Shown here: piece by piece, positions 50,297 to 58,517 of the stretch
Layout of the letters: every line of letters begins with the position of its first letter
Numbering within the stretch: the first letter of the stretch is position 1
Assembly (NCBI RefSeq): GCF_000495435.3
Contig: NZ_AXUN02000179.1
Location: 1-64,000 of the forward strand
Length of the DNA: 64,000 nucleotides
From: Youngiibacter fragilis 232.1
GTDB taxonomy: Bacteria > Bacillota > Clostridia > Clostridiales > Clostridiaceae
Direction of reading: 5' to 3'
Program-made: the position numbers and the translations under genes
Notes under the pieces: model-generated
What the model was told of the DNA's origin: nothing
Database searches by the model: none
What the model saw: the letters and a program-made list of their open reading frames with translations, nothing else

Positions 50297-52594
50297 TTAT
50301 CCCAGCCCGTAGGACTGCCTGAGCAGAACCCTGCGGGTGCTGTCAGACGCCGCTTCCGGCTTCGGGTTATTGATCGTTATGTCGTAGTTGTTTGTAACAT
50401 TGCCGCTTTGAACCCCGGGTTCCGAAACTTTTGATTGAGCACCAACGCCAACCTTGAGCAGTGCTTTTGCCATGATCTCGTCCAGCTTTTCGATGGGGAC
50501 CACCGCTTCAGTGCCGGCTTCACCAACGCCGATCACACTGGGACTTGAGAAGATTCCGCCCGACGCATACCAGTTGACCCCAAGCTTCGGGATCTGAGGA
50601 GGGTTCAAGCTGAACTTGCCTGTGATCTCAAAATGGGGAAGCTTGATGTGGGGGATTTTTATCTCAGGAATCTTCAGGTTCCTGAAGAAGCCGACAATGG
50701 CGTCAATTGCTCCCTTTACGGTATTCCGCGCGGCATTGATGGGAGTCTCGATGGCGGATTTTATTCCGTTCCAAATGCTTGAGGTGACGGATTTGATAGC
50801 ATTCCATGCGCCGGAAATTACATCCTTGATGACATTGATCTGAGTGGATACCAAACTTCTGATTAAGTTCAGTACACCGCTGATGATGCTTTGGATGCCG
50901 TTCCATAGGCTGGAGGTCACATTTTTGATGCCTTCCCACACGCCTTGCCAGTCGCCCTTGATCAGGCTCGTCACAACCTGAATAATTCCCTTGATCACGT
51001 TAAGGGCGGTGGTGACCACGGAGGATACGACGTTGAAGGCTGCTGTGATGACCGCCACGATGTCGTTTCCGTACTTATTCCAGATGGCGCTTGCCACCTG
51101 AACGAAGGCGGCTATCAAAGCGCGGATGGCTTCAAACACACCCGCCATCACGGATTTGACCTGGTTCCAGATGGTGATGACGCTGTTCCTGAAATTTTCG
51201 TTGTTACGGAAAAGCAGCACAAATATTGCGATGAACCCGGCGACTGCAGCAACTGCGATGCCTACCGGTCCGGTGATAGCAGCGATGGCAGCACCGACCG
51301 CCCCGGATGCGCCGCCTGCGGCAGCCATAGCTCCTGAGATAGCTCCAAATGCAGAGGACAATGTTCCTATAACCGACACGACTTTTCCGATGACTAAAAC
51401 CACCGGCCCTATAGCCGCAGCAATTAGGGCGATTTTCACGACCATTTCCTGTTGTTACTTGGAGAGTCCTTGGAATCTGTCCATCAAAGGCTTGATGACA
51501 GCGATGAGTTTCTCAAGTATCGGTATCAAAATCTGGCCGAATTGAATCCCTATCTGCTGGGCTTGTTCCTTCATTGCCCTGATCTTATTGGTCGGGCTGT
51601 CCATGGTCCTTGCCAGGTCGCCCTGGGCATTCTTCGTGGCTTCCATGATTGCGCCGTAACGGGCCTGTACCTTCTGGGCTTCAGTCAGCTGCTCGCCTTG
51701 CTTGGCGATTCCGTGGGTGTAGGCATAGGTCTTGACAGTCGTGTCGTTGACTAGGATTCCCAGAGCCTTGAGCGGTTCCGCTTCACCTGAGATACCGGAC
51801 TTCAGCTTGTTGAAGGCTTCTTCTGGATTTAAGTTGTAGAAGGAAGCCATATCATAGGAAAGCTGGGTCAGACCTTCTGACATTTTTAAGGACTCGTCAG
51901 ATGCAAGTCCCATGGAGGTGAGCATGGCATTGTAGGTGGCCATATTACTTCTGACATTATATGCATTTAGCCCGAGAGCTTTGGAGGTTTCCTCCGACCA
52001 TTTCCTTGCGTCGTCCGCCACACCGCCCATAGCCACTTCGAAAAGGTTCTCGGACTCTACAGCATCCATTGCCATCTTCGTCGCAGCAGTACCAATTCCA
52101 ACGAGTGGAAGGGTTACTGCAGTGGAGAGTGTTTTTCCGGCTGAGGATATTTTGTCCCCAACGGCCTTCATCTTTGCTCCTGCTTTGTCCATGCTTTCAG
52201 AGAGGGCGTACCAGGCGGAACTCTTGGTCTTCAGCTCCTCAGTGGTCGCTTTTAGTTCCTGTTGCATTTTGCCAAGTTCCGCATTGGCGTAGTTCAGCTT
52301 GATCTTCAGGTTCTCCGTGGCTTTGGCATCCGCACCTTTTTTCTCGACGCTCTCCTGGTAGCTGCGGGTGAGGGCTGCAACCTTATCTTTTTGAAGGTCG
52401 ACCTGGCGGTTTAAGCTGTCCGCCTTGAGTTTCAAGCCGTCCGTGGACTTTCCGAAGTCCCCGAGCTTCGAACTGGCGGCTGCAAATTCGCTCTGGACTA
52501 CCTTAAGGCTCCGTTGGATTTTGCTGACGCCCTCCTGGAAGCCGCTGTCGTCAAGGCCGATCCTTGCAACGACCGTGCTGTTGTTTCCTGCCAT
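50297..52594 (-). pseudogene. Tape measure protein interrupted by an in-frame TAA
   Basis: The ATG at 52594 opens 379 codons: VVARIGLDDSGFQEGVSKIQRSL, DLQKDKVAALTRSYQESVEKKG, then IGTAATKMAMDAVESENLFEVAMGGVADDARKW, ending FQGLSK. Then comes TAA (51455-51457). The same frame goes straight on: QQEMVVKIALIAAAIGPVVLVIGK, a typical hydrophobic core, to a stop at 50297. Normal tape measures here have LSxEQQ, so a GAA or GAG to TAA change is likely. Without it the product would be 765 aa, a usual length. The ATG at 51445 lacks a clear ribosome binding site. The phage is probably not able to make tails unless the stop is read through or the base is a sequencing error. Confidence 0.82.
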
Positions 52595-52608
52595 TTATCT
52601 CACCTCCC

Positions 52609-53126
52609 TTAGAACAGAATGTTGTCGATGGTGTCAAAGTCCGAATGCTCATCGATTCCGTTGACCGTCTTGTAGACCTTGAAAAGAGCCTGGAGCTTTT
52701 TGGGGGTGCTGCTCCAGAATTGTTCCTCGCTCATCCGCAGGAGGTTCGTCCCCAAATAGAAAAGCCACTCCCAGTCCCAGCTTGCGGAACTTAAGTGGCT
52801 TTCGATTCCCCCGGGGCGTCTTCTGTCTCCGGCATTGACATGTTGAGCGCCTCGTTGATCGCTGTACCGAGGCTTTCAAGGTCGCTGAGTCCCAGCTGTT
52901 CGCCGATGGCCTTGAGGGTGACGCTGCCATCCTCAACTTTCACTGCGGAGTAGATCAGCGCCCTGACCGCCTTGATCTTCATGTTCTGCAAATCCTCAAA
53001 GGCGGCGTTCAGATCGCCGTAGATTTCCTCCAGTTCGCAGAAGGTGTTCATATTGAGCTTCAGCTCGTACTCCTTATTTCCGAGCTTGAATTTGATGCCC
53101 TTGTTCTTCAGTTCAGCTGCCTTCAA
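52609..53126 (-). CDS. Tail assembly chaperone, -1 frameshift product (prophage 2)
   Basis: Long form made by a -1 slip at C CCG GGG (52809-52815). It joins 106 residues of the short form to 66 residues read in the -1 frame, ending at TAA 52609-52611, about 172 aa. The extension reads SWDWEWLFYLGTNLLRM, then SEEQFWSSTPKKLQALFKVY, a clear T-domain pattern, and has no ribosome binding site of its own. Gene order tube - chaperone - tape measure is as in prophage 1 and lambda. The slip itself is inferred. Confidence 0.75.
52791..53126 (-). CDS. Tail assembly chaperone, short form (prophage 2)
   Basis: A 111-aa protein with a TTG start at 53126 after aaggggtg. It begins LKAAELKNKGIKFKLGNKEY (first residue read as Met), then LNMNTFCELEEIYGDLNAAF, MKIKAVRALIYSAV and TLKAIGEQLGLSDLESLG, like tail chaperones of the XkdN/gpG group. 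It ends PETEDAPGESKAT, the APG codons carrying the slippery heptamer. Confidence 0.75.
   Translation of the reverse strand: MKAAELKNKGIKFKLGNKEYELKLNMNTFCELEEIYGDLNAAFEDLQNMKIKAVRALIYSAVKVEDGSVTLKAIGEQLGLSDLESLGTAINEALNMSMPETEDAPGESKAT
52809..52815 (-). promoter_or_regulatory. Programmed -1 frameshift site C CCG GGG
   Basis: On the minus strand the zero-frame codons are gcC CCG GGG gaa, fitting X XXY YYZ with X=C, Y=G. It lies five codons before the zero-frame stop. The -1 frame stays open for 66 codons. Confidence 0.65.
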
Positions 53127-53142
53127 ATATCATCACCCCTTC

Positions 53143-53715
53143 TTAGACCGCAGGTGTCGGCTCAGCCGGCACTGCTGTAAACCAGGCTGAGATGATCGTC
53201 GGGTCTGAGCCTGGTTCATCTTCATCTGCAATGAACCTGAAATTGCCGTCAAAGTCCCTGGAGAAGAAGGTGCCTTTAAGCTTCGCGCTTTTCGGGGAGG
53301 GCTTTTCAGCTTCAGTGTCGTACTCGTCCGTAGCCAACTCGAACTTGCCTTTCAGGAGCCATACGTAGCGGTACTTGCCGTTGTGCTTCTTCGACTTGAA
53401 ACCCAGCGCCAGGGGCGGGGCGATGTCTTCCTTGCTCTCAACGAGAACGCCCTTGACTACCTTGGCACCCTGCAATGTGGCCCTGCTGGTGAGGGATAGC
53501 TGGTTAAGCTCGATCTCCACTTCCACGCTGTCAAAGGAAGAGATAATGTCTTCCACCGTATCGTCGGAGTAGATATTTTCCGAGTTGACCTTGGGCGTGA
53601 GCTTCGCGCTTACAGCCCGTTCCAGCTTGGAGGGTGCCTGATAGGTCGCACCCGTGTTGTCGTCATCTGTCAGAAGGGCGATGTGGATGTCCCTTAATCC
53701 GATTTGTCTTGCCAT
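53143..53715 (-). CDS. Major tail tube protein, phi13 type
   Basis: A 190-aa tail tube protein. It starts ARQIGLRDIHIALLTDD and has GFKSKKHNGKYRYVWLLKGKFELAT, KLKGTFFSRDFDGNFRFIADED and ends with TIISAWFTAVPAEP. The shared NGKYRY strand and SAWFT end match the prophage 1 protein, but this one stops before the Ig-like domain. Ribosome binding site aaaggagg is strong. Confidence 0.88.
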   Translation of the reverse strand: MARQIGLRDIHIALLTDDDNTGATYQAPSKLERAVSAKLTPKVNSENIYSDDTVEDIISSFDSVEVEIELNQLSLTSRATLQGAKVVKGVLVESKEDIAPPLALGFKSKKHNGKYRYVWLLKGKFELATDEYDTEAEKPSPKSAKLKGTFFSRDFDGNFRFIADEDEPGSDPTIISAWFTAVPAEPTPAV

Positions 53716-53718
53716 ATG

Positions 53719-54057
53719 TTAGACCTCCTTTGGTTCTAAATAGTAAAATTTGATCCCCTTGTGGTAGAGAGCCGTGTCCGGTTCGTAAAGGTCCGCTTCA
53801 TCCAGCCTATTGAAGCCTGCGTTCTTCAAGGCTTGCTTGATGCCGGCTACGAGGGTGCTGTAATCCGATTTGGACCAGACGTCCACCTGGATGTAATGGC
53901 CGGTGAACGCCTCGCCGTCATCTTCAAATTCCTCTCCGGTCTGCAGGTATTCGTGAAAGGTGATATAGGTCAGAGCCTGCCCGGAGTATTTCTGAAAACC
54001 GACCGGGACTCCCAGGGGGGTTAAGGTTTCAAGGATCAGTTTATTAAGCAAGTTCAT
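53719..54057 (-). CDS. Minor tail protein / tail terminator-like
   Basis: A 112-aa protein. ATG 54057 (MNLLNKLILETLTPLGVPVG) is the likely start; the frame is open much further up but overlaps coding DNA. TYITFHEYLQTGEEFEDDGEAFTGHYIQVDVWSKSD and LKNAGFNRLDEADLYEPDTALYHKGIKFYYL fit the minor tail (DUF3168-like / terminator) family. The location between gp10-like and tube genes agrees. It overlaps the gp10-like gene by 14 bases. Confidence 0.72.
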   Translation of the reverse strand: MNLLNKLILETLTPLGVPVGFQKYSGQALTYITFHEYLQTGEEFEDDGEAFTGHYIQVDVWSKSDYSTLVAGIKQALKNAGFNRLDEADLYEPDTALYHKGIKFYYLEPKEV

Positions 54058-54442
54058 CAAGCCCCCTTTGAAGTTCATCTTGTATGGTTTCGTTGATCTT
54101 CTTTCTGTTTTCCAGAACGGAGTTCTCAGCCCAGTGCACGGCGGGGATCTTCGAGGTTCCCCACTCGGTGAATTTGGAGTAAAAGAATTCAGAGTTGTCG
54201 CCCTTGTTGGGGCCAATCTGAATGAAGTCAACGCCGTTGGCCGTTTCAATCTCAGATACCTGGATGTTGTCAGCCATGTGCTTTTTGTTGGAGTCGGAGC
54301 GGGGAGCTTTTCCCTCCATGCTGCCTTTGACCATAGCCGCTGATTTTTCCAGGGCATTCTTCTTGATTTGGGTACCGCGGCTTCCAAGCTTATTGACTTT
54401 GTCGATTAGCTCCTGCATGCCCTCAAGCTCAATCTTGGCCAT
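54044..54442 (-). CDS. HK97 gp10-like head-tail protein (prophage 2)
   Basis: A 132-aa protein. ATG 54442 (MAKIELEGMQELIDKVNKLG) behind ggaggtgg. The helical start, KGSMEGKAPRSDSNKKHMAD, IGPNKGDNSEFFYSKFTEWGTSKIPAVHW and the closing helix follow the gp10 family more clearly than the prophage 1 copy. The E-W-G-T-S-K-I-P-A motif is typical. The open frame upstream of the ATG is not coding. Confidence 0.85.
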   Translation of the reverse strand: MAKIELEGMQELIDKVNKLGSRGTQIKKNALEKSAAMVKGSMEGKAPRSDSNKKHMADNIQVSEIETANGVDFIQIGPNKGDNSEFFYSKFTEWGTSKIPAVHWAENSVLENRKKINETIQDELQRGLDELA

Positions 54443-54761
54443 TGACGTCCACCTCCAATGCTCGGATCTCCATGTACCTGTTCCTGTATTTGATATGGTC
54501 GATGCCGGTGATGTTGTAGGTCCTGCCTTGGAAGAGGATCTGCATGGTCTGGTCGATTTCTTCCAGGAAGCGGATGGTGAACTTGACGGTGTTTTCTTCC
54601 TGGACTGACTTTGCTTCGAAATATTCTTTGCCATGCAGGTTTGTGGCCTCGGCCCATACCGTCTTTAAAACTTGGGGTAGTTCAGTCTCAAAGCCGTTCT
54701 CGTTTATGACCGGCATCACTCTTTGGATGGTGATGCGCTGTCGCATTTTTCCGATTCCCAA
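54429..54761 (-). CDS. Head closure / head-tail adaptor protein (prophage 2)
   Basis: A 110-aa protein. TTG at 54761 (LGIGKMRQRITIQRVMPVIN) sits best after gaggggtgg and gives the same length as the prophage 1 homologue; GTG at 54770 is an alternative. GFETELPQVLKTVWAEATNLHGKEYFEA and ITGIDHIKYRNRYMEIRA are the usual head closure motifs. Confidence 0.85.
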   Translation of the reverse strand: MGIGKMRQRITIQRVMPVINENGFETELPQVLKTVWAEATNLHGKEYFEAKSVQEENTVKFTIRFLEEIDQTMQILFQGRTYNITGIDHIKYRNRYMEIRALEVDVNGQD

Positions 54762-54763
54762 AT

Positions 54764-55048
54764 TTACCACCCCTCTTTCCGATAGGCGAATAGGAGCCGC
54801 TTCATCAGGTCGATCATCGAATGCATATCCACGGTTTCCCGCTGCTCATAAAGGTTCCCGATGGCATAGAGCGCGGCCTGTTTAACCGTCTCCGGTACTT
54901 CTACAAATTCTATGAGTGGGAATCGGAGGATGTCCTCGCAAAGCTCCTCTGCAGAATTGATGCAGGAGGTGATGAGCGAATCGTCCGTATCACAGTCGAC
55001 CTTCAGGTATAGTTTTGCTTCATCAAGTGTTACCAGCAATGCGCTCAC
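54764..55048 (-). CDS. Head-tail connector, gp6-like (prophage 2)
   Basis: A 94-aa protein, MSALLVTLDEAKLYLKVDCD, DDSLITSCINSAEELCEDIL, then FVEVPETVKQAALYAIGNLYEQRETVD. The D-E-A-K-x-x-L-K-V-D and Y-x-x-R-E motifs are hallmarks of the gp6/QLRG connector family. It lies between head fiber and head closure genes. Confidence 0.87.
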   Translation of the reverse strand: MSALLVTLDEAKLYLKVDCDTDDSLITSCINSAEELCEDILRFPLIEFVEVPETVKQAALYAIGNLYEQRETVDMHSMIDLMKRLLFAYRKEGW

Positions 55049-55057
55049 CTCCCAGTG

Positions 55058-55279
55058 TTATTCGGCAGCCATAAGTCCCGCAGCCTTGAGTTTGGCAAGC
55101 AGGGCGTTGAAGTCGACGACCAGTCCAGCGATGGTTGTAGCGGTGCTGTCGGCCTGGAAAGTAGCCGGAGTGAAGGCGGAGGGCAGGCCGACAACCTGGC
55201 CGCCCTCCACGATCTCAAGAGTTCCGCCGATGACGGTTTTTTCGCCGCCTTGCTCGGTATAGTTCTTTACGTTACTCAT
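55058..55279 (-). CDS. Head fiber-like protein (prophage 2)
   Basis: A 73-aa protein, SNVKNYTEQGGEKTVIGGTL start and DFNALLAKLKAAGLMAAE end. Nearly the same as the prophage 1 protein at both ends while the middle (VGLPSAFTPATFQADSTA) has diverged, a sign of real coding constraint. Probably a capsid decoration like phi29 gp8.5. Confidence 0.72.
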   Translation of the reverse strand: MSNVKNYTEQGGEKTVIGGTLEIVEGGQVVGLPSAFTPATFQADSTATTIAGLVVDFNALLAKLKAAGLMAAE

Positions 55280-55289
55280 ATCCCGTCAC

Positions 55290-56489
55290 CTACGCTTTCT
55301 GCTGAAGGACCTTGATGGCTTCGGGAAGGATCAGCTTTCCGTCGACCCTCTGTGTAGCCTTAAAGCCCACCTGTCCGGTTGCGGCGAAGAGTTCGTTCAG
55401 TCTCTGGAAGGATCTGCCCTGACGGTCAGCCACCCAGTAGTAACCGAAGTCGCCGAAGGCGATTGACTTTGCACTGGCAGCGATGGTCGGAACAAAGGCT
55501 GAAGTCTTGACCGGCCTGTTCAGGATGGTGTCAGGCTGTCCTGCCTGTATGGAAGGCTGCCAGATGTACTGCCCGTTGCCGTCTTTCAGTTTTCTGATGG
55601 CCTTGACAGTCGCATCGTTCATGACGAAGATGGCGTTCTTCCTGTATGGGGATTTCAGGCTGTAGAAAAGGTCCATGACCTCGTCGATGGTGATGGCAGT
55701 AGCTGAAGCCGCTGTAATGCCAAGCTGAGCTCCGCCGGTGGCGTTGAAGATGCCTGTGGGCTTGCCAACGCCGTCTCCAATGAAGAAGGCTTCCTCTTCC
55801 TTGGCACCGATCCTTCTGGCAAATTCCCTGGCGATATAGCTCTCCAGGTTGAAGACGCTGTCGTTTAAGAGTTCCTCAGACACCTTGATCATGGTGGCCA
55901 GCTTGTATGCGCCGATGGAGACCTGTCCGAAGGCGTCATCGGACTCTGGGATCGCGCCTTCCTCGTCGACCCAGAATGCCGTACCCTTGGTGGCGACTAC
56001 AGGGATCTTTCTGTCGCCGGATGAGGTGGTGATGACCTTGGCGATGGATCTGAAGAGGTTCTCTTCCTCCAGGGATTCGACGAGGGTCTTCTCGAATTCA
56101 TCAGGCACCAGGTATCCGCCTTCGGAATCCGTGCCGATCTGAAGGGCGTTCTGCACATCGTAGCTGTTCTTGTTTCTCATGGCTTTCCAGAAAGCCTGGG
56201 TGTAGGCGTCAGATGCCTTGCCTTTCTTCATTTCGCCGGACATGTTGGCTCCGGGCTGATTGGTGATGGGAGAAGCGGTGGGTCTTGAGAGTTCGGCATC
56301 GATGGCTGCCTGGCGCTCCAGCCGCTCGATCTCTTTGCCGAGGTTCATGACGTCGGTCTCCATCTTTTCGTAGGTTTCGGTGTCTGTGGCAGAGAGCAGG
56401 CCGTCCGTACCTCTTTTGCTGTCTAGGAATGCCTTTGCGGATTCCCAGGCTTTCGCGCGTTTTTCTCTCAGTTCAAGAATTGTGTTCAT
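55290..56489 (-). CDS. Major capsid protein, HK97 family (prophage 2)
   Basis: A 399-aa capsid. Delta domain ELREKRAKAWESAKAFLDSK and ERLERQAAIDAELSR, then SEGGYLVPDEFEKTLVESLEEENLFR, SSGDRKIPVVATKGTAFWVDEEG and the C-terminal KLILPEAIKVLQQKA. It closely follows the prophage 1 capsid, differing most in the linker at residues 85-105, where delta domain cleavage would occur. GC content is visibly higher than in prophage 1. Confidence 0.93.
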   Translation of the reverse strand: MNTILELREKRAKAWESAKAFLDSKRGTDGLLSATDTETYEKMETDVMNLGKEIERLERQAAIDAELSRPTASPITNQPGANMSGEMKKGKASDAYTQAFWKAMRNKNSYDVQNALQIGTDSEGGYLVPDEFEKTLVESLEEENLFRSIAKVITTSSGDRKIPVVATKGTAFWVDEEGAIPESDDAFGQVSIGAYKLATMIKVSEELLNDSVFNLESYIAREFARRIGAKEEEAFFIGDGVGKPTGIFNATGGAQLGITAASATAITIDEVMDLFYSLKSPYRKNAIFVMNDATVKAIRKLKDGNGQYIWQPSIQAGQPDTILNRPVKTSAFVPTIAASAKSIAFGDFGYYWVADRQGRSFQRLNELFAATGQVGFKATQRVDGKLILPEAIKVLQQKA

Positions 56490-56508
56490 AGGTGTTATCC
56501 TCCTTAAA

Positions 56509-57210
56509 TTAGTGAGCTAGCAGGCTCAGTCTCTTTTCGAGCTGTTCGATTGGGGTCTTGTTCTCAGGCTTAGGCGGGATCAGTTTCAAAAGCAAAGAGT
56601 TGGTCACTGCGGTTCTTGAGAACATCACAGCTTCCAACTCTTCTTCATGATCCGTTTGATTGTCGTCGTGAAATAGCATCTTGTCAGCGAAGCCCATCTC
56701 GATGGCCTTCTTGGCGTTGAACCAGCTTTCAGCATCCATGAGCCTTGAGATCTTTGCCCGGGATAGACCCGACTTAATCTCGTAGGCATTGATGATGGAT
56801 TCCTTGACCTCGGAAAGCATCTCGATGGCCCGCTGCATTTCCTGGGAGTCCCCGATGGCAACGGTCATGGGATTGTGGATCATCATCATTGCCACGGGCG
56901 ACATCAGGACTTCTGTTCCGGCCATGGCAATGACAGATGCCGCCGAAGCGGCAAGGCCGTCGATCTTGACCGTCACATCGCCTTTGTAGTCCATCAGCAT
57001 GTTGTAGATCTGCGCTGCTGCGAAAACATCCCCGCCCGGCGAATTGATCCAAACGGTAATGTCTCCCTGACAGGATTCCAGCTCCTCTTTGAAGACCCTT
57101 GGCGTCACTTCATCGCCGAACCAGGTTTCATCGGAAATCTGGCCGTTCAGGTAGAGGGTGTTGCCTGTGTCGTCTCTGACCCAGTTCCAAAATTTGCGGT
57201 TCATACTCAT
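56509..57210 (-). CDS. Head maturation protease, ClpP-related (prophage 2)
   Basis: A 233-aa protease. NRKFWNWVRDDTGNTLYLNG start, oxyanion loop VWINSPGGDVFAA, nucleophile region GLAASAASVIAMAGTEV and MMIHNPMTVAIGDS with the catalytic His. Its end, PIEQLEKRLSLLAH, is shared with the prophage 1 enzyme. It overlaps the portal gene stop by four bases. Confidence 0.92.
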   Translation of the reverse strand: MSMNRKFWNWVRDDTGNTLYLNGQISDETWFGDEVTPRVFKEELESCQGDITVWINSPGGDVFAAAQIYNMLMDYKGDVTVKIDGLAASAASVIAMAGTEVLMSPVAMMMIHNPMTVAIGDSQEMQRAIEMLSEVKESIINAYEIKSGLSRAKISRLMDAESWFNAKKAIEMGFADKMLFHDDNQTDHEEELEAVMFSRTAVTNSLLLKLIPPKPENKTPIEQLEKRLSLLAH

Positions 57211-58490
57211 GCATCACTTCCTTTCTGTTGAATCTGCGTGTCGGGTGCATTGGCTGTGTTTGCAAACGCCCCGGCATCTTTGAGTTTTGTCATGTTGCCG
57301 TTGATGAGGTAGAGGTTTCCGCCTTCCTCATCTGGGATTGGGTTCATATCCTCCATCTCGCGGATATCATTGGCTGACAGCCATCCGTTTTGCCTTGCGA
57401 TGGAGTAGCCGTTCATGCGGCTTTGGTAATCACCTCGGAGCAGCCCGTCCACATTCAGCTTGATGAAGTACTCGGTTTTTTCACGCGGCAGGAGCAAAGA
57501 CCTTTGGAGAGCTTGTTCCCAGCGGATGACCCAGGGGTCGAGGGTGTACTTTACGAACTCCAGGGATTGCTGCTCGATGTTCGAGAAGCTGGACTTTTCC
57601 AGATCCCCAACCATGTGCGGAGGGATCCGGTAGAGCCTTGCGATCTCATTGATCTGGAACTTCCGTGTTTCCAGGAATTGCGCTTCTTCCGGAGGGATAC
57701 CGATCTGCTGGTATTTCATGCCTTCCTCAAGGACCGCAACCTTGTGGGCATTGTTCGTTCCCCGGTACACCTCATTCCAGGAATCACGGACTTTCTTGGG
57801 GTCTTTCAGAACTCCAGGATGTTCCAGCACACCACCGGGGTTAGCTCCGTTGGCGAAGAAACTGGCTCCGTATTCCTCGCAGGCAAGCGTCATACCGACA
57901 GCGTTTTTGGCCATGGCGATGGGTGAATATCCTACCAAACCATCAAAGCCAAGACCAGGGATGTGCAGCACATCTTGCTTTCTAAGGATAACGGTACCGT
58001 AGTCTTTAAAATTTGGGTTCTCGTCTGAGTTGCGAGAATAGATGTAGAAAATCTCGCCATTCTTGTCTCTTCCAACCTCCATTTTGTTAGGCAAAAGTGG
58101 GTAAAGGGCGACCACGCGTCCAGCTCCGTCCCGGATGATTTGTGCGTAGGCATTGCCCCAAATGAGCAGATGGCTCATGAGGGTTTCTCTAAAAACAAAT
58201 GATGTCATCTCACTGTTCGGCTCGTCATGCAGGATGTGGTAAAGCGGATGGTCGTAAACCCTCTCCTTTCCGCCCTGGCTATAGCGGTAGACATTAAGAG
58301 GCAGCGAGGCCAGCGCTTCAGAAAGGATGCGGACGCAGGAATAGACTGCCGTGGTTTGCATGGCAGTAAACTCGTTTACAATTTTTCCGCTGGTTGTTCC
58401 TCCGAATAGGAAGGTGTAATTGGAGCCAGAGTAATAATCGCTAGGCTTGTCTCTTGCCTTGAAAATCTTTGTGAGAATTGGTATATTCAT
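57207..58490 (-). CDS. Phage portal protein, HK97 family (prophage 2)
   Basis: A 427-aa portal. ATG 58490 (MNIPILTKIFKARDKPSDYY) follows ggaggtg. TTAVYSCVRILSEALASLPLNVY, LPNKMEVGRDKNGEIFYIY, HIPGLGFDGLVGYSPIAMAK, NEIARLYRIPPHMVGDLEKSS and LRGDYQSRMNGYSIARQNGW match the prophage 1 portal closely. It follows terL directly, with no gene between, unlike prophage 1. Confidence 0.92.
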   Translation of the reverse strand: MNIPILTKIFKARDKPSDYYSGSNYTFLFGGTTSGKIVNEFTAMQTTAVYSCVRILSEALASLPLNVYRYSQGGKERVYDHPLYHILHDEPNSEMTSFVFRETLMSHLLIWGNAYAQIIRDGAGRVVALYPLLPNKMEVGRDKNGEIFYIYSRNSDENPNFKDYGTVILRKQDVLHIPGLGFDGLVGYSPIAMAKNAVGMTLACEEYGASFFANGANPGGVLEHPGVLKDPKKVRDSWNEVYRGTNNAHKVAVLEEGMKYQQIGIPPEEAQFLETRKFQINEIARLYRIPPHMVGDLEKSSFSNIEQQSLEFVKYTLDPWVIRWEQALQRSLLLPREKTEYFIKLNVDGLLRGDYQSRMNGYSIARQNGWLSANDIREMEDMNPIPDEEGGNLYLINGNMTKLKDAGAFANTANAPDTQIQQKGSDA

Positions 58491-58517
58491 GGGCTTCACC
58501 TCCAAATAAGCTTGTCG

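Noticed and set aside
51458-52594. Tape measure as two natural separate genes
   Set aside because: The two halves are in the same frame with a single stop between, and the second has no ribosome binding site; an interrupted gene is simpler.
52616-52936. Alternative minus-strand frame over the chaperone junction
   Set aside because: It is a different frame from the -1 continuation, starts inside the short chaperone gene, and its text lacks T-domain features.
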